Of a DNA stretch of 64,000 bases, positions 1-10,071 are shown piece after piece (positions within the stretch are counted from its first letter, which is position 1; the number at the start of each line of letters is the position of its first letter). The stretch covers positions 1,726,001 to 1,790,000 of the forward strand of contig CP075370.1 in the NCBI GenBank assembly GCA_019454225.1, given 5' to 3'. This DNA comes from Paracoccaceae bacterium. Its GTDB lineage: Bacteria > Pseudomonadota > Alphaproteobacteria > Rhodobacterales > Rhodobacteraceae. Both the position numbers and the translations under genes were made by a program. The notes beneath the pieces were generated by a model. It was given only the letters and a program-made list of their open reading frames with translations, was not told the origin of the DNA and did not search any database.

Positions 1-472
1 GCGTGCCGGCATGTCGACGGCGCTTGCGCATCACTATTTTGGCGGGAAAGAGGCGATGTTCCTGGCTGCCATGCGGCATGTGCTGACGCTCTATGGTGCC
101 GAGGTGCGCGGCGCCCTGGCGATGGCCCGCACGCCACAGGCCCGACTGGATGCCATTCTCGCGGCGTCGTTCAGCCCGGCCAACTTCCGGCGCGAAGTGG
201 TGGGGGCCTGGCTCAACTTCTATGTGCTGGCGCAGTCGGTGCCCGAGGCGAAGCGGTTGCTTGCGATCTATCAGCGTCGGCTGCGATCGAACCTGCTGCA
301 TTGCCTGCGCCCGCTGGTTGACGCGCGTGCCGGTGCCCTGGCGGATGGGCTGGGGGCGCTGATCGACGGCGTCTATCTGCGCGAGGTCCTGAAGGATGGG
401 GCGCCGGATGCCGGTGCGGCGGTGGCTACGGCACGGGCCTATCTGGCCGCGCATCTGGGGGGTGGACGATGA
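1..472 (+). CDS. betI: BetI, TetR-type choline-responsive repressor (5' truncated)
   Basis: The 156 visible residues are the C-terminal four fifths of a TetR-family repressor; the gene runs off the left edge, so most of the DNA-binding helix-turn-helix is missing. The visible start, [20 protein letters not shown], is the end of the recognition helix and the tyrosine-phenylalanine turn typical of BetI, followed by the all-helical ligand-binding domain. BetI represses choline-oxidation genes and is relieved by choline (known for the family). Its stop overlaps the betB start (ATGA), giving a betI-betB-betA operon, which strongly supports the name. No frame damage is seen in the visible part. Confidence 0.85.
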   Translation, partial: RAGMSTALAHHYFGGKEAMFLAAMRHVLTLYGAEVRGALAMARTPQARLDAILAASFSPANFRREVVGAWLNFYVLAQSVPEAKRLLAIYQRRLRSNLLHCLRPLVDARAGALADGLGALIDGVYLREVLKDGAPDAGAAVATARAYLAAHLGGGR

Positions 473-1914
473 TTGCACAGCCAAAGGCCAGCCATCACGT
501 TGACGGGGCCTGGGCGGAGGACACCGCGGGCGCGGTCCTGCCCGTGCTGAATCCCGCGACAGGCGCCGAGATCGCCCGCCTGCATGAGGCAACACCGGCG
601 ATCACCGACGCGGCGCTTGCCGCCGCGGTGGCGGCGCAGCCCGCCTGGGCCGCAACGCGGCCTGTCGAACGTGCCCGCATCCTGCGGCGCGCCGCAGATA
701 TCCTCCGCGCGCGGGGCGAAGACCTCGCGCGGCTCGAAACGCTCGATACCGGCAAGCCGATACAGGAAACCCGCGTGGCGGACTGGCCCTCGGGTGCCGA
801 TGCGCTCGAGTTCTTCGCGGGGCTTGCGCCCACGGTCACCGGCCAGACCATCCCGCTGGGTGCCGATTTCGCCTATACGCTGCGAGAGCCGTTGGGCGTT
901 TGCGTGGGGATCGGGGCGTGGAACTATCCCAGCCAGATCGCCTGCTGGAAGGCGGCGCCGGCTTTGGCACTTGGCAACGCCATGGTGTTCAAGCCGTCCG
1001 AAGTAACGCCGCTGGGCGCCCTGCAACTGGCCGAGGTCCTGGCCGAGGCGGGATTGCCGCCGGGTCTGTTCAGCGTCGTGCAGGGGGGCCGCGATGTGGG
1101 TGCCCGCCTGGTGAATGATCCGCGCGTGGCCAAGGTCTCGCTGACCGGTTCGGTGCCGACGGGGCGACGGGTCTATGCCATGGCTGCCGAGGGGATCAAG
1201 GCGGTGACGATGGAACTTGGCGGCAAGTCACCGCTGATCGTCTTTCCCGATGCCGATCTCGACGGCGCTGTGGGTGCCGCGATGATGGGCAACTTCTATT
1301 CCGCCGGGCAGGTCTGTTCGAACGGCACGCGGGTTTTCGTGCACCGGGATGTGCGTGAGGATTTCCTGAACCGCCTTGCCCTGCGGACGCGCGCGATGCG
1401 CATGGGCGACCCGCTGGATGATGACACACAGATCGGTCCCCTGGTCAGTGAGGTGCAGCATGGCAAGGTGATGTCCTACATCGCGCAGGCCCGGGCCGAG
1501 GGTGCGCGTCTGGTCTGCGGCGGCGGCAGCCCGGGTGGACTTTTCGTCGAACCCACGGTGTTTGCCGACGTCACCGACACCATGACCATCGCGCGCGAAG
1601 AGGTCTTCGGGCCGGTCATGGCGGTGCTTGACTTCGTGGACGAGGCCGAGGTGATCGCCCGCGCCAATGGCAGCGAATTCGGTCTTGCGGCCGGGGTGTT
1701 CACCGCCGATCTGGCCCGCGCGCACCGGGTGATCGCCCGGTTGCAGGCGGGGACCTGCTGGATCAATTCCTACAACCTGACCCCGGTCGAGATGCCCTTC
1801 GGCGGGGTCAAGTCCAGCGGAGTGGGACGTGAGAACGGGAATGCGGCGGTCGAGCACTATACCCGCGTCAAGTCGGTCTATGTGGGCATGCAGGCGATCG
1901 AGGCACCCTACTGA
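469..1914 (+). CDS. betB: Betaine aldehyde dehydrogenase
   Basis: A 481-residue NAD(P)-dependent aldehyde dehydrogenase that oxidises betaine aldehyde to the osmoprotectant glycine betaine in the cytoplasm. The full-length ALDH fold is present: the general base Glu249 in MELGGKSP and the catalytic thiol Cys283 in [11 protein letters not shown], with the C-terminal [15 protein letters not shown] segment characteristic of BetB. The start overlaps the end of betI by four bases and the stop overlaps the betA start by one base, so the three genes are probably translated from one message and controlled by choline through BetI. Confidence 0.95.
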   Translation: MIAQPKASHHVDGAWAEDTAGAVLPVLNPATGAEIARLHEATPAITDAALAAAVAAQPAWAATRPVERARILRRAADILRARGEDLARLETLDTGKPIQETRVADWPSGADALEFFAGLAPTVTGQTIPLGADFAYTLREPLGVCVGIGAWNYPSQIACWKAAPALALGNAMVFKPSEVTPLGALQLAEVLAEAGLPPGLFSVVQGGRDVGARLVNDPRVAKVSLTGSVPTGRRVYAMAAEGIKAVTMELGGKSPLIVFPDADLDGAVGAAMMGNFYSAGQVCSNGTRVFVHRDVREDFLNRLALRTRAMRMGDPLDDDTQIGPLVSEVQHGKVMSYIAQARAEGARLVCGGGSPGGLFVEPTVFADVTDTMTIAREEVFGPVMAVLDFVDEAEVIARANGSEFGLAAGVFTADLARAHRVIARLQAGTCWINSYNLTPVEMPFGGVKSSGVGRENGNAAVEHYTRVKSVYVGMQAIEAPY

Positions 1915-3572
1915 TGACGGCCGATGTGGTGATCGTCGGGGCAGGGTCGGCGGGCTGTGCCATGGCCTTCCGGCTGGGCGAGGCGGGGCTTCGGGTGACC
2001 GTGATCGAGCATGGCGGGTCCGACGCCGGGCCGTTCATCCAGATGCCCGCCGCGCTGTCCTATCCGATGAACATGTCGATCTATGACTGGGGGCTCAAGT
2101 CGGAACCGGAGCCGCATCTGGGCGGGCGGGTTCTGGCCACGCCGCGCGGCAAGGTGCTGGGCGGGTCGTCCAGCATCAACGGCATGGTCTATGTCCGCGG
2201 CCATGCACGCGATTTCGATCACTGGGCCGAGGCGGGCGCGACCGGCTGGTCGCATGCCGACGTTCTGCCCTACTTCCGGCGGATGGAGAACTGGCACGGC
2301 CATGCCGACGGGGGCGATCCTGCGTGGCGCGGCAGCGACGGGCCGCTGCACATCACCCGCGGGCCGCGCAGCAACCCGCTTTTTGCCGCCTTCATCGAGG
2401 CTGGCCGCCAGGCGGGCTATCCGGTGACACCCGACTACAACGGCGCCCAGCAGGAGGGTTTTGGCCCGATGGAGGCGACGATCTGGCAGGGGCGCCGCTG
2501 GTCGGCCGCCAATGCCTATCTTCGCCCTGCGATGACGCGCGGCAATGTGCAGGTGGTGCGGGCGCTTGCGCGGCGCGTGGTGATCGAAGGCGGCCGTGCA
2601 ACCGGGGTCGAGGTGCGGCGCGCCGGACGGATCGAGGTGATTCCCGCCGCGCGCGAGGTGGTTCTGGCGGCATCCTCGATCAACTCGCCAAAGATCCTGA
2701 TGCTCTCGGGCATCGGACCGGGCGCGCATCTGCGCGATCACGGGATCGCGGTGACCGCCGATCGACCGGGGGTCGGGGCGAACCTGCAGGACCATCTGGA
2801 GGTCTACATGCAGTTCGCGGCGCAAAAGCCTGTAACACTTTACAAATACTGGAATCTGCTTGGCAAGGGCGTGATCGGGGCGCAGTGGCTGTTCACCCGA
2901 AAGGGCCTTGGCGCCTCGAACCAGTTCGAGGCCTGCGGGTTCATCCGCTCGGCTGCGGGAATCGACTATCCCGACATCCAGTTTCATTTCCTGCCGATTG
3001 CCGTGCGCTATGACGGCAAGGCCGCTGCCGCGGGGCATGGGTTTCAGGCCCATGTGGGACCGATGCGATCGAAGTCCCGCGGTGCCGTGACGCTCCGATC
3101 ATCCGACCCGGAAGCAGCGCCGGTGATCCGATTCAACTACATGTCCCATCCCGATGACTGGAGCGAGTTTCGTTCCTGTGTAAGGCTTTGCCGAGAAATC
3201 TTCACACAACCAGCGATGGCGGAGCATGTCCGGCACGAGATCCAGCCGGGTGCGGCGATGCAGACCGATGCCGAGATCGACGCCTTCATCCGTGACCATG
3301 CCGAAAGCGCCTATCACCCCTGCGGGACCGCCCGCATGGGACGGCGTGACGATCCGATGGCGGTGGTCGACCCCGAAGGCCGGGTGATCGGTGTCGACCG
3401 CCTGCGCGTGGCCGACAGTTCGGTTTTCCCCCGCGTGACCAACGGCAACCTGAACGCACCCTCGATCATGGTCGGCGAGAAGATGGCCGATCACCTGCTG
3501 GGCCGTGTGCCGCTTGCCCCGATGAACCTGGAGCCATGGATGCATCCCGACTGGCGCAACGCCCAGAGGTAG
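1914..3572 (+). CDS. betA: Choline dehydrogenase (GMC oxidoreductase)
   Basis: A 552-residue FAD-dependent GMC oxidoreductase that oxidises choline to betaine aldehyde, feeding BetB. The N-terminal dinucleotide-binding motif [20 protein letters not shown] binds [21 protein letters not shown] and [17 protein letters not shown] are the two GMC signatures. The catalytic His468 lies in [10 protein letters not shown] and the second active-site element in [18 protein letters not shown]. Length and order match BetA. It is translationally coupled to betB (TGATG). No betC sulfatase or betT transporter is visible within the window. Confidence 0.95.
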   Translation: MTADVVIVGAGSAGCAMAFRLGEAGLRVTVIEHGGSDAGPFIQMPAALSYPMNMSIYDWGLKSEPEPHLGGRVLATPRGKVLGGSSSINGMVYVRGHARDFDHWAEAGATGWSHADVLPYFRRMENWHGHADGGDPAWRGSDGPLHITRGPRSNPLFAAFIEAGRQAGYPVTPDYNGAQQEGFGPMEATIWQGRRWSAANAYLRPAMTRGNVQVVRALARRVVIEGGRATGVEVRRAGRIEVIPAAREVVLAASSINSPKILMLSGIGPGAHLRDHGIAVTADRPGVGANLQDHLEVYMQFAAQKPVTLYKYWNLLGKGVIGAQWLFTRKGLGASNQFEACGFIRSAAGIDYPDIQFHFLPIAVRYDGKAAAAGHGFQAHVGPMRSKSRGAVTLRSSDPEAAPVIRFNYMSHPDDWSEFRSCVRLCREIFTQPAMAEHVRHEIQPGAAMQTDAEIDAFIRDHAESAYHPCGTARMGRRDDPMAVVDPEGRVIGVDRLRVADSSVFPRVTNGNLNAPSIMVGEKMADHLLGRVPLAPMNLEPWMHPDWRNAQR

Positions 3573-3645
3573 CGATTGATCCATCTCAAGGCGCGCCCGC
3601 GTCGACCGCGCAATGCTCGTGGTGACAGAACCGACGGAGGCACCG

Positions 3646-3882
3646 ATGTCGCATACGGCCCACGAACTTGCCGAAGAGTTTCCCGACCGGGCTGAACGCC
3701 TTCATGACCTGAAGCTCAGCGACCCGCATTTTGCGCGACTGGTCGAGGAGTATCACGAGGTCAATCGCGCCGTGCACCGGGCGGAGACCCGGCTCGACAC
3801 GATCCCCGAAGCGGCGGAGGTGGCGCTGCGACAGCGCCGGGTGCGGCTGAAAGATCAGATATCGCGCATGCTTGCGGGCTGA
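3646..3882 (+). CDS. YdcH-family (DUF465) small protein
   Basis: A 78-residue predominantly helical, charged protein of the YdcH/DUF465 family, which is widespread in proteobacteria and lacks an assigned biochemical role. The start at 3646 is preferred over an in-frame ATG at 3613 because GGAGG lies just upstream and because the family begins close to this methionine (MSHTAHELAEEFPD). The conserved core is the HDLK...DPHFARLVEEYHEVN...RAE region followed by a second helix ending LKDQISRMLAG, so it probably forms a helical hairpin. It is convergent with pccR, with only three bases between the stops. Confidence 0.8.
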   Translation: MSHTAHELAEEFPDRAERLHDLKLSDPHFARLVEEYHEVNRAVHRAETRLDTIPEAAEVALRQRRVRLKDQISRMLAG

Positions 3883-3885
3883 TCC

Positions 3886-5280
3886 TCAGCCGATGTCATA
3901 GGGCAGGGTCCCGCGTCTGTCGGGGTCGACCCGCAATCGCCGCTCCAGCGGGGGCACGGACCGCTGGTGGCAGCCCGGGCGCTCGCAGATGCGGCAGGAT
4001 ATGCCGATGGGTTCGAAACGGCCCCGCAGATCCATTCCGTCGGCATAGACAAGCCGTCCGGCATGCGCGATCTCGCAGCCCAGGCCGATGGCATAGCGGC
4101 GGACCGGCGCACCCCAGGCACCCGCCGGCTTCGACACGTCGCGCGCCAGGCAGAGGTACCGCACGCCGTCGGGGGTCTCGGCCAGTTGGCGCAGGAACCG
4201 CCCGGGCGTCTCGAAGGCCTGATGGACGTTCCAGAGCGGGCAGGCGCCGCCAAAGCGGGCGAACTGCAGCCGCGTCGCGGAGTGCCGCTTGGTGATGGTG
4301 CCGGCCTGATCGACCCGCACGAAGAAGAAAGGTACCCCCTTCGCGCCCGGGCGCTGCAGCGTGGACAGCCGGTGCGCCACCTGTTCGATCGAGGCGCCAA
4401 AGGCATCGGCCAGCCGTTCGAGATCGTGCCGCGTCTCCTCGGCGGCCTCCTGGAAGCGGCGGTAGGGCATCAGCGCCGCACCGGCGAAGTAGTTCGCCAG
4501 GCCGATGCGCGCGATGGCGCGGGCCTCGTCCGAGCGGAACTGGGCCAGGTCGAGGGTCGCCTCGATCAGCGGGGCCTGCGTGGCAAGCGCCACCTGATGC
4601 AGCAACTGGAACGCGCGTGTTGCCGGGTGCGCCCGTGCCGGAAGATGCAGGCGACGTGTGCGCGGGTCGTAGTCGCGCAGCAAGGAAATATCGGAAAAAT
4701 GTATCTCGACACCCAGGCCGGAAAGGCATTCCTTCGCGAGCAGAAGTATTTCGGGTGAGGAGGTTGCTGCCGCGCCCCAATGTTCCGCCGCCCGGTCGAT
4801 GGCATCGATATAATTGTCGCAGTAGTGAAAGAAGTCGCGCACCTCATCCCATGGCGATGGTCGGAGCGTGGCCTCATCGCGACCAAGCGCCTCATCCAGT
4901 GACGCCAGCCTCTCATGTGTCTGCCGATAGGCGCGATGCAGGTCGATCACGGCGCGGGCAAGTGCCGGCGCGTTGGCGGCCACAAGGCGCAGATCGGCCA
5001 CCGGCGTGATCGCGCCGCCCAGAACCGGATCGGACAGCGCCTCGCGCAGATCGGCGGCCATCCGCTCGGCATCGCCGGTGGACAGGGTTGCCACGTCCTG
5101 CCCGAAATCCTTGGCCAGCGAAAGGAGCACGGCCGCCGATACCGGACGGTGATTGTGCTCCATCTGGTTCAGATAGGGCAGCGATATGCCGAGCCGTTCG
5201 GCAAAGGCCGTCTGGCTGAGCCCGAGACGCGTGCGAAGTTCGCGCAGCCGCGTGCCGGCGTAGATTTTCTGGACCGCCAT
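3886..5280 (-). CDS. pccR: PccR, ScfR-family regulator of propionyl-CoA carboxylase
   Basis: A 464-residue regulator of the short-chain fatty acyl-CoA regulator (ScfR) family, whose members RamB, MccR and PccR sense acyl-CoA levels and control acetyl- or propionyl-CoA assimilation. Residues 7-62 form an XRE helix-turn-helix (LRELRTRLGLSQTAFAERLG). The long remainder is the ScfR ligand-responsive region, ending in a cysteine cluster, C429, C432, C437 followed by H438, in ISCRICERPGCHQR. Start 5280 is chosen because AGGGAGG lies eight bases upstream; an in-frame start at 5298 would overlap the operator-like boxes. Proximity to pccB, pccA and mutase and the shared TTTGCAA boxes support assignment as PccR. 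Confidence 0.88.
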   Translation of the reverse strand: MAVQKIYAGTRLRELRTRLGLSQTAFAERLGISLPYLNQMEHNHRPVSAAVLLSLAKDFGQDVATLSTGDAERMAADLREALSDPVLGGAITPVADLRLVAANAPALARAVIDLHRAYRQTHERLASLDEALGRDEATLRPSPWDEVRDFFHYCDNYIDAIDRAAEHWGAAATSSPEILLLAKECLSGLGVEIHFSDISLLRDYDPRTRRLHLPARAHPATRAFQLLHQVALATQAPLIEATLDLAQFRSDEARAIARIGLANYFAGAALMPYRRFQEAAEETRHDLERLADAFGASIEQVAHRLSTLQRPGAKGVPFFFVRVDQAGTITKRHSATRLQFARFGGACPLWNVHQAFETPGRFLRQLAETPDGVRYLCLARDVSKPAGAWGAPVRRYAIGLGCEIAHAGRLVYADGMDLRGRFEPIGISCRICERPGCHQRSVPPLERRLRVDPDRRGTLPYDIG

Positions 5281-5290
5281 CGACACCTCC

Positions 5291-5320
5291 CTTTGCAAGC
5301 GCAGCGTTGGCTTTGCAAAG
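5291..5320. promoter_or_regulatory. Paired TTTGCAA boxes upstream of pccR (candidate autoregulatory operator)
   Basis: CTTTGCAAGC (5291-5300) and the perfect palindrome CTTTGCAAAG (5311-5320) are centred 20 bp apart, about two helical turns, immediately upstream of the pccR ribosome-binding site. TTTGCAAA is the core I recall for PccR operators in Rhodobacter sphaeroides. The position over the start region suggests autorepression, which is inference. The same core recurs at pccB. Confidence 0.6.
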
Positions 5321-5336
5321 TGTTCGGGTCAAGCCA

Positions 5337-6557
5337 TCAAGGCGCCGCGCCCACAGCCCGTGCCCGCGCAATGACCCAGAGGATGCACGGCAGCGAAGCC
5401 GCTGACGACAGCAGCATCAGCATGATCAGCGGCATGGCGCCGTCACCGACGGCCAGCAAGATGCCCGCCAGCGCGGAAAGCGCCGCGCCGAAGCCGATGA
5501 TCAGCGCGCCACCGATCCCCGCCGCCGACCCCGCCAGCTGCGGACGCACCGACAGCATGCCGGCGTTCGCCGATGGCAGGAGGACTCCGTTGCCAAGGCC
5601 GACACTGATCATCAGCCCGAAGAACACCGGCGGTCCGGCGATGCCCGCTGCGGTCAGCGCGGCCGACAGGCCCAGGCCAGCGGTGGCGATGCAGGCGCCG
5701 GCCAGCACCATCCTGTTGACGCCGAACCGCACGGAATAGCGCCCCGACAGGCCATTGCCGATCATGTAGCCCACTGCCGGCGCCCCGAACCAGAGCCCGA
5801 GCTGGGCCGGGTTCATGCCGTAGACCACGCTGCCGACATAGGGGGCCCCCCCCAGGTAGGCAAAGAAGGCCCCCGAGGCAAAGCCCGCTGCAAGCGCATA
5901 GCCCCAGAACCGCTGAGACCGCAGAAGCTCGGGGTATTGCCGCGCCTGTTCGCGGAAGCTGGATGCGCGGCCGCGCGCCGTCTCGCCCAGGTCGGCCCAG
6001 ATCAGCAGGCCGAGGCCGATGCCGCAGAGTGCGAGGATGGCAAAGGAGGCCTGCCACCCGAAGGCCGCGTCGAGCGCGCCGCCGAGGACTGGCCCCATCA
6101 TCGGCACCACCGACATCCCCATCGTGACCCAGCCGATCATCGAGGCGGCCTGATCCTGCCCGACCATGTCGCGCACCACCGCGCGGGACAGCACGAACCC
6201 GGTTGCAATGATTGCCTGGATCATCCGGCAGGCAAGGAAGATGCCGAAGGCGGGCGCCAGCATCGCGCCCAGCGTCGCAGCCACGAAGGTGGCCGTGGCG
6301 GCCAGCATCACCGGGCGCCGTCCGAAGCGGTCGCTGATCGGCCCCACGAAGATCTGCAGCACGGCCGTCATGCCCAGATAGAGCGACACCGAAAGCTGCA
6401 TCGTCGCATAGTCCACCCCGAAATGCGTCGCCATCGAGGGCAGCGACGGCAGGAAGACATTCAGCGAAAGGGCCGCGATGCCCGAGATCAGGACCAGCGT
6501 GACAAGATGCGGAGGGGTGCGTCGGTCAAGGAAGCGAGAGATGGGACGATCGGTCAT
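5337..6557 (-). CDS. Bcr/CflA-type MFS drug exporter
   Basis: A 406-residue major facilitator with about twelve hydrophobic segments, matching the Bcr/CflA subfamily of proton-driven efflux carriers. The first segment contains FLPSLPSMATHFGV, and the loop between segments 2 and 3 has motif A as GPISDRFGRRPVM; segment 4 has FVLSRAVVRDMVG and segment 5 VVPMMGPVLGG, the antiporter-type motif C region. Substrate cannot be deduced. It is read in the same direction as pccR but lies 56 bp upstream of the pccR start, across the TTTGCAA boxes, so it may or may not be part of that regulation. Confidence 0.85.
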   Translation of the reverse strand: MTDRPISRFLDRRTPPHLVTLVLISGIAALSLNVFLPSLPSMATHFGVDYATMQLSVSLYLGMTAVLQIFVGPISDRFGRRPVMLAATATFVAATLGAMLAPAFGIFLACRMIQAIIATGFVLSRAVVRDMVGQDQAASMIGWVTMGMSVVPMMGPVLGGALDAAFGWQASFAILALCGIGLGLLIWADLGETARGRASSFREQARQYPELLRSQRFWGYALAAGFASGAFFAYLGGAPYVGSVVYGMNPAQLGLWFGAPAVGYMIGNGLSGRYSVRFGVNRMVLAGACIATAGLGLSAALTAAGIAGPPVFFGLMISVGLGNGVLLPSANAGMLSVRPQLAGSAAGIGGALIIGFGAALSALAGILLAVGDGAMPLIMLMLLSSAASLPCILWVIARARAVGAAP

Positions 6558-6614
6558 TCCCTAGGCCCTAGACCGCGCGGCCGGCGCTGTCCACCGGCCC
6601 GGACGCACAGCGGA

Positions 6615-6968
6615 CTATGCCCATTTGTGGAAGATGAAGAACGCCCCCGCCGCGATGAAGCCGAAGCCGACCAGATGGTTCCATGACAGCGGCTCCTTCA
6701 GGAACCATACCGAGAAGATGGCAAAGACGGTCAGGGTGATGACCTCCTGGATGGTCTTGAGTTCGGCGGCGCTGAAATGCCCGTGCCCGATACGGTTCGC
6801 GGGCACCTGGAGGACATACTCGAAGAACGCGATCCCCCAGCTGATCAGGATCACCGTGACCAGCGGAGCGGACTTGTATTTCAGATGGCCGTACCATGCG
6901 AAGGTCATGAAGACGTTTGAGGCCAGCAGGAGCCCGATGGTCAGGACGGGAACGGGAATGTTGGGCAT
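6615..6968 (-). CDS. DUF486 / DMT-like four-helix membrane protein
   Basis: A 117-residue inner-membrane protein of the DUF486 family, with four predicted transmembrane helices and the conserved FAWYGHLK and ISWGIAFFEYVLQVPANRIGH stretches. The family resembles half of a drug/metabolite transporter but no substrate is established. An ORF extends upstream to 7064, but the extra residues are polar and run through the pccB control region; the start at 6968 (MPNIPVPVLTIG) matches the family. It is divergent from pccB, so 6969-7145 is a shared promoter region. Confidence 0.8.
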   Translation of the reverse strand: MPNIPVPVLTIGLLLASNVFMTFAWYGHLKYKSAPLVTVILISWGIAFFEYVLQVPANRIGHGHFSAAELKTIQEVITLTVFAIFSVWFLKEPLSWNHLVGFGFIAAGAFFIFHKWA

Positions 6969-7024
6969 GATGTCCGATGCGGTTGCGACCGCGCATCGCT
7001 GCCACAGGTGGAACCGATTGTCTC

Positions 7025-7075
7025 TGATTTGCTGATTTGCGATTATCTGATGATGATCTGCCAATAGTTTGCAAA
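7025..7075. promoter_or_regulatory. PccR-type operator cluster upstream of pccB
   Basis: A perfect TTTGCAAA lies at 7068-7075, preceded at three bases by the degenerate copy TCTGCCAA (7057-7064). Further upstream is a tandem direct repeat of TGATTTGC (7025-7032 and 7033-7040), giving two more TTTGC half-sites. The published Rhodobacter motif, as I recall it, is two TTTGCAAA boxes four bases apart, so the pair here is close but not identical. A weak promoter match (TTCCCG at 7091, TATGGT at 7114, 17-base spacer) would place the boxes just upstream of -35, compatible with activation. Confidence 0.55.
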
Positions 7076-7145
7076 TTTTCCATCTTCCGCTTCCCGCGAC
7101 GATCGCCCGGCCCTATGGTCGCGCGCAACACCGAGGGAGGTGGCG

Positions 7146-8678
7146 ATGAAGGACATTCTGGATGAGCTTGACCGTCGGCGCGCGGATGCGCGGGCCGGGG
7201 GCGGCGCGCGACGGGTTGATGCACAGCATGCAAAGGGCAAGCTGACGGCGCGCGAGCGGATCGAATTGCTGCTGGACGAGGGATCGTTCGAGGAATTCGA
7301 CATGTTCGTCCGTCACCGCTGCACCGATTTCGGGATGGAGTCCGAGCGCCCCGCGGGCGATGGCGTGGTGACCGGCTGGGGCACCATCAACGGCCGGATC
7401 GCCTATGTCTTTTCGCAGGACTTCACCGTCTTCGGCGGCTCGCTGTCCGAGACGCATGCACGGAAGATCTGCAAGATCATGGACATGGCGATGCAGAACG
7501 GCGCCCCGGTGATCGGCATCAACGACTCGGGCGGCGCCCGCATCCAGGAGGGCGTGGCCTCGCTCGCAGGCTATGCCGACGTGTTCCAGCGCAACATCAT
7601 GGCTTCCGGCGTGGTGCCGCAGATCAGCCTGATCATGGGGCCCTGCGCGGGCGGGGCGGTCTACTCCCCCGCGATGACGGACTTCATCTTCATGGTCAAG
7701 GACACCTCTTACATGTTCGTGACCGGGCCCGACGTCGTGAAGACCGTGACGAACGAGGTGGTGACGGCCGAGGAACTGGGCGGTGCCTCGACCCACACGC
7801 GGAAGTCGAGCGTGGCAGACGGCGCCTATGAGAACGACGTCGAGGCACTGGCCGAAACCCGGCGCCTGTTTGATTTCCTGCCACTGAACAACCGCCAGAA
7901 GGCGCCGGTGCGGCCGTTCTTCGACGCACCCGACCGGCTGGAGCCCAGCCTTGACAGCCTGATCCCCGCCAACCCGAACCAGCCCTACGACATGCGCGAG
8001 CTGATCCTGAAGGTTGCCGACGAGGGTGATTTCTTCGAGATCCAGCGTGACTTCGCGGGCAACATCATCACCGGGTTCATCCGGCTGGAGGGCCAGTCGG
8101 TCGGCGTGGTGGCGAACCAGCCGATGGTGCTGGCGGGGTGTCTGGACATCGACGCCAGCCGCAAGGCCGCGCGGTTCGTCCGGTTCTGCGACGCCTTCGA
8201 GATCCCGATCCTCACCTTCGTCGATGTGCCGGGGTTCCTGCCGGGGACGGGGCAGGAGTATGGTGGCGTCATCAAGCATGGCGCCAAGCTGCTGTTCGCC
8301 TATGGCGAGGCGACGGTGCCGAAGGTGACCGTGATCACCCGCAAGGCCTATGGCGGTGCCTATGACGTGATGGCGTCGAAGCATCTGAGGGGCGACTTCA
8401 ACTATGCTTGGCCGACGGCGGAAATCGCGGTGATGGGCGCCAAGGGTGCCGTGGAAATCCTGTATCGCAGCGAACTGGCCGACAAGGACAAGATCGCGGC
8501 GCGCACCAAGGACTATGAGGGGCGCTTTGCAAACCCGTTCGTCGCCGCCGAAAAGGGCTTCATCGACGAGGTGATCATGCCGCATTCGACACGGCGACGG
8601 GTGGCGCGGGCATTTGCCAGCCTGCGCAACAAGAGCCTGACAAACCCGTGGAAAAAGCACGATAACATTCCCCTGTAA
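7146..8678 (+). CDS. pccB: Propionyl-CoA carboxylase, carboxyltransferase (beta) subunit
   Basis: A 510-residue acyl-CoA carboxyltransferase that moves carboxybiotin's CO2 onto propionyl-CoA to form (S)-methylmalonyl-CoA, working with PccA. Both crotonase-like halves are present, with acyl-CoA oxyanion elements [13 protein letters not shown] in the N-half and [15 protein letters not shown] in the C-half. ATG 7146 is chosen over GTG 7140 because GGAGG ends at 7140 and gives normal spacing. Expression is probably set by PccR through the upstream TTTGCAAA boxes. In Rhodobacter relatives this step serves both propionate growth and the ethylmalonyl-CoA route of acetate assimilation. Confidence 0.95.
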   Translation: MKDILDELDRRRADARAGGGARRVDAQHAKGKLTARERIELLLDEGSFEEFDMFVRHRCTDFGMESERPAGDGVVTGWGTINGRIAYVFSQDFTVFGGSLSETHARKICKIMDMAMQNGAPVIGINDSGGARIQEGVASLAGYADVFQRNIMASGVVPQISLIMGPCAGGAVYSPAMTDFIFMVKDTSYMFVTGPDVVKTVTNEVVTAEELGGASTHTRKSSVADGAYENDVEALAETRRLFDFLPLNNRQKAPVRPFFDAPDRLEPSLDSLIPANPNQPYDMRELILKVADEGDFFEIQRDFAGNIITGFIRLEGQSVGVVANQPMVLAGCLDIDASRKAARFVRFCDAFEIPILTFVDVPGFLPGTGQEYGGVIKHGAKLLFAYGEATVPKVTVITRKAYGGAYDVMASKHLRGDFNYAWPTAEIAVMGAKGAVEILYRSELADKDKIAARTKDYEGRFANPFVAAEKGFIDEVIMPHSTRRRVARAFASLRNKSLTNPWKKHDNIPL

Positions 8679-8679
8679 T

Positions 8680-8693
8680 CCGGCCTTCGCCGG
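8680..8693 (+). terminator. Small GC hairpin after pccB (possible attenuator)
   Basis: CCGGC (8680-8684) and GCCGG (8689-8693) enclose a CTTC loop, directly after the pccB stop. The stem is only five pairs and no T-run follows, so it may reduce rather than stop transcription into the next gene, or act on mRNA stability. Confidence 0.25.
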
Positions 8694-8709
8694 GCAAAGG
8701 GAGACCAAG

Positions 8710-9462
8710 GTGACACTGACCCCCGACATTGCGGCCGAAGCCGCCGATCCTGCCGTGCGGAACCTGGCGCTTTCGGCGCTTGCCGATGACGATCTGGTCA
8801 ACCTCATCCTGCAGCGGTCCGAGGTGATGTTCGATCGTCCGCGCTCGGGCCAGGTCATCCGGGCCTGGGAGGCGGGTGACGATGCCCCGATGCGTGCCGA
8901 AGTCGCCCGCCTGGGGGCCGAGATCGCCTATCGTGCCGCAGGCGTCATCCATGCCGAATACCGGGCCCTTGCACCGGTTCTGGCGGCGCGAAAGCCGCGC
9001 CGGGTCGCTGACATCGGGTGCGGCTATGCGTTCTTCGACCTTTTCCTCGCGCGGGAACACGGCGCGCGCCTGTTGCTGATCGACCTGGAATCCAACGAAC
9101 GGCGGCACTTCGGCTTCAAGGCCGAGGGCGCGGCGTATGCGTCGCTGTCGGTGGCACGCCGCATTCTGGAGGACAACGGCATTGCGCCGGACATGATCGA
9201 GACGCTGAACCCCCGCGACCGCGCGCCCGAGACAGCCGGGCCGGTCGATCTGGCGGTGTCGTTCCTGTCCTGCGGCTTCCACTATCCGGTTGACCTGTAT
9301 CTGCCCTTTCTGCGTGACGCGCTTGAACCCGGGGGGGCGGCAATCTTTGACCTGCGCGAGTCGACCGCGGCGGACCAGGCCGCGAAACTCGCGGCATTCG
9401 GGACGCTGACCGACCTGCCCGCGCCGCCCAAGGCGCGCCGCGTGATGGTGACCAAGGCATGA
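8710..9462 (+). CDS. SAM-dependent methyltransferase-like protein, function unknown
   Basis: A 250-residue soluble protein with a class I methyltransferase core: motif I is VADIGCGYAFFD (residues 99-110) and the acidic residue ending strand 2 is D126 in LLLIDLESN. A later AVSFLSCGFHYPVDLYLPFL stretch occupies the motif IV area and EPGGAAIFDLRE resembles motif VI. The GTG start at 8710 is supported by AAAGGGAG six bases upstream. It follows pccB in the same direction and overlaps the next gene by four bases. Substrate is unknown; its association with pccB may be simple synteny rather than function. Confidence 0.7.
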   Translation: MTLTPDIAAEAADPAVRNLALSALADDDLVNLILQRSEVMFDRPRSGQVIRAWEAGDDAPMRAEVARLGAEIAYRAAGVIHAEYRALAPVLAARKPRRVADIGCGYAFFDLFLAREHGARLLLIDLESNERRHFGFKAEGAAYASLSVARRILEDNGIAPDMIETLNPRDRAPETAGPVDLAVSFLSCGFHYPVDLYLPFLRDALEPGGAAIFDLRESTAADQAAKLAAFGTLTDLPAPPKARRVMVTKA

Positions 9463-9857
9463 CCGGCGGGCGGATACATCCGGTCCAGATGCGGCAGGGC
9501 AGCGCGGTCGCCGCGGATGACACGCCAATCCCCGTGCCCTCGGGGCAGTCGGTCACCCTGATCGAGGTGATCTGGGCCGAGCCAGGCCCCGAGGGCCTGA
9601 CCTTCCGGTTCCGGTTCCTCGCGCCGCAGATCGCGCCGGGCGGTGGCATCACCTTCGATGCGGCCGTCGAGGACATGGCGTTCCTCTGCCAGGACTATGC
9701 CCTGCCGCGCCTGTCCGACATCGGTCCGGTTCCCGCACAGGTCATCGTGTCGCTGTCGGACCGTCCCGTGGTGTTCGGAGAGGCCGACCCCGAGGCGACA
9801 CAGTTCTTCGAGGCCTATCGTGTCGAAGATGGCATCTGCATCTGGGAGGCTTTCTGA
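9459..9857 (+). CDS. DUF6497-family conserved hypothetical
   Basis: A 132-residue protein recognisable as the Rhodobacterales DUF6497 family by IPVPSGQSVTLIEVIW near residue 24, FRFLAPQIA, LCQDYALPRL and the C-terminal SLSDRPVVFGE...ATQFFEAYRVEDGICIWEAF. No enzyme motif is evident; some databases mislabel members as acetolactate synthase. It starts inside the end of the methyltransferase-like gene (ATGA), so the two are translationally coupled. Nothing suggests membrane insertion or export with this start. Confidence 0.7.
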   Translation: MTGGRIHPVQMRQGSAVAADDTPIPVPSGQSVTLIEVIWAEPGPEGLTFRFRFLAPQIAPGGGITFDAAVEDMAFLCQDYALPRLSDIGPVPAQVIVSLSDRPVVFGEADPEATQFFEAYRVEDGICIWEAF

Positions 9858-10071
9858 TGTATCCACAAGATGTGGTCCGATCAGGCGTCCGGATGGTGCG
9901 GATTGATGTAGGTGCGCCACAACGGGCGGCCGGGGGCGATTGGCTATGTCCTTCGGCGCCCGTCCAAGGTATTGTTTCCGCTGACCGATCCCAAGCGGTC
10001 AATGCCTCGCATCGGGGGGGCCGGGGGAAACGATCCCCGGAGCCGCCGCAAGAACACAGGAGTGAAAAAGG

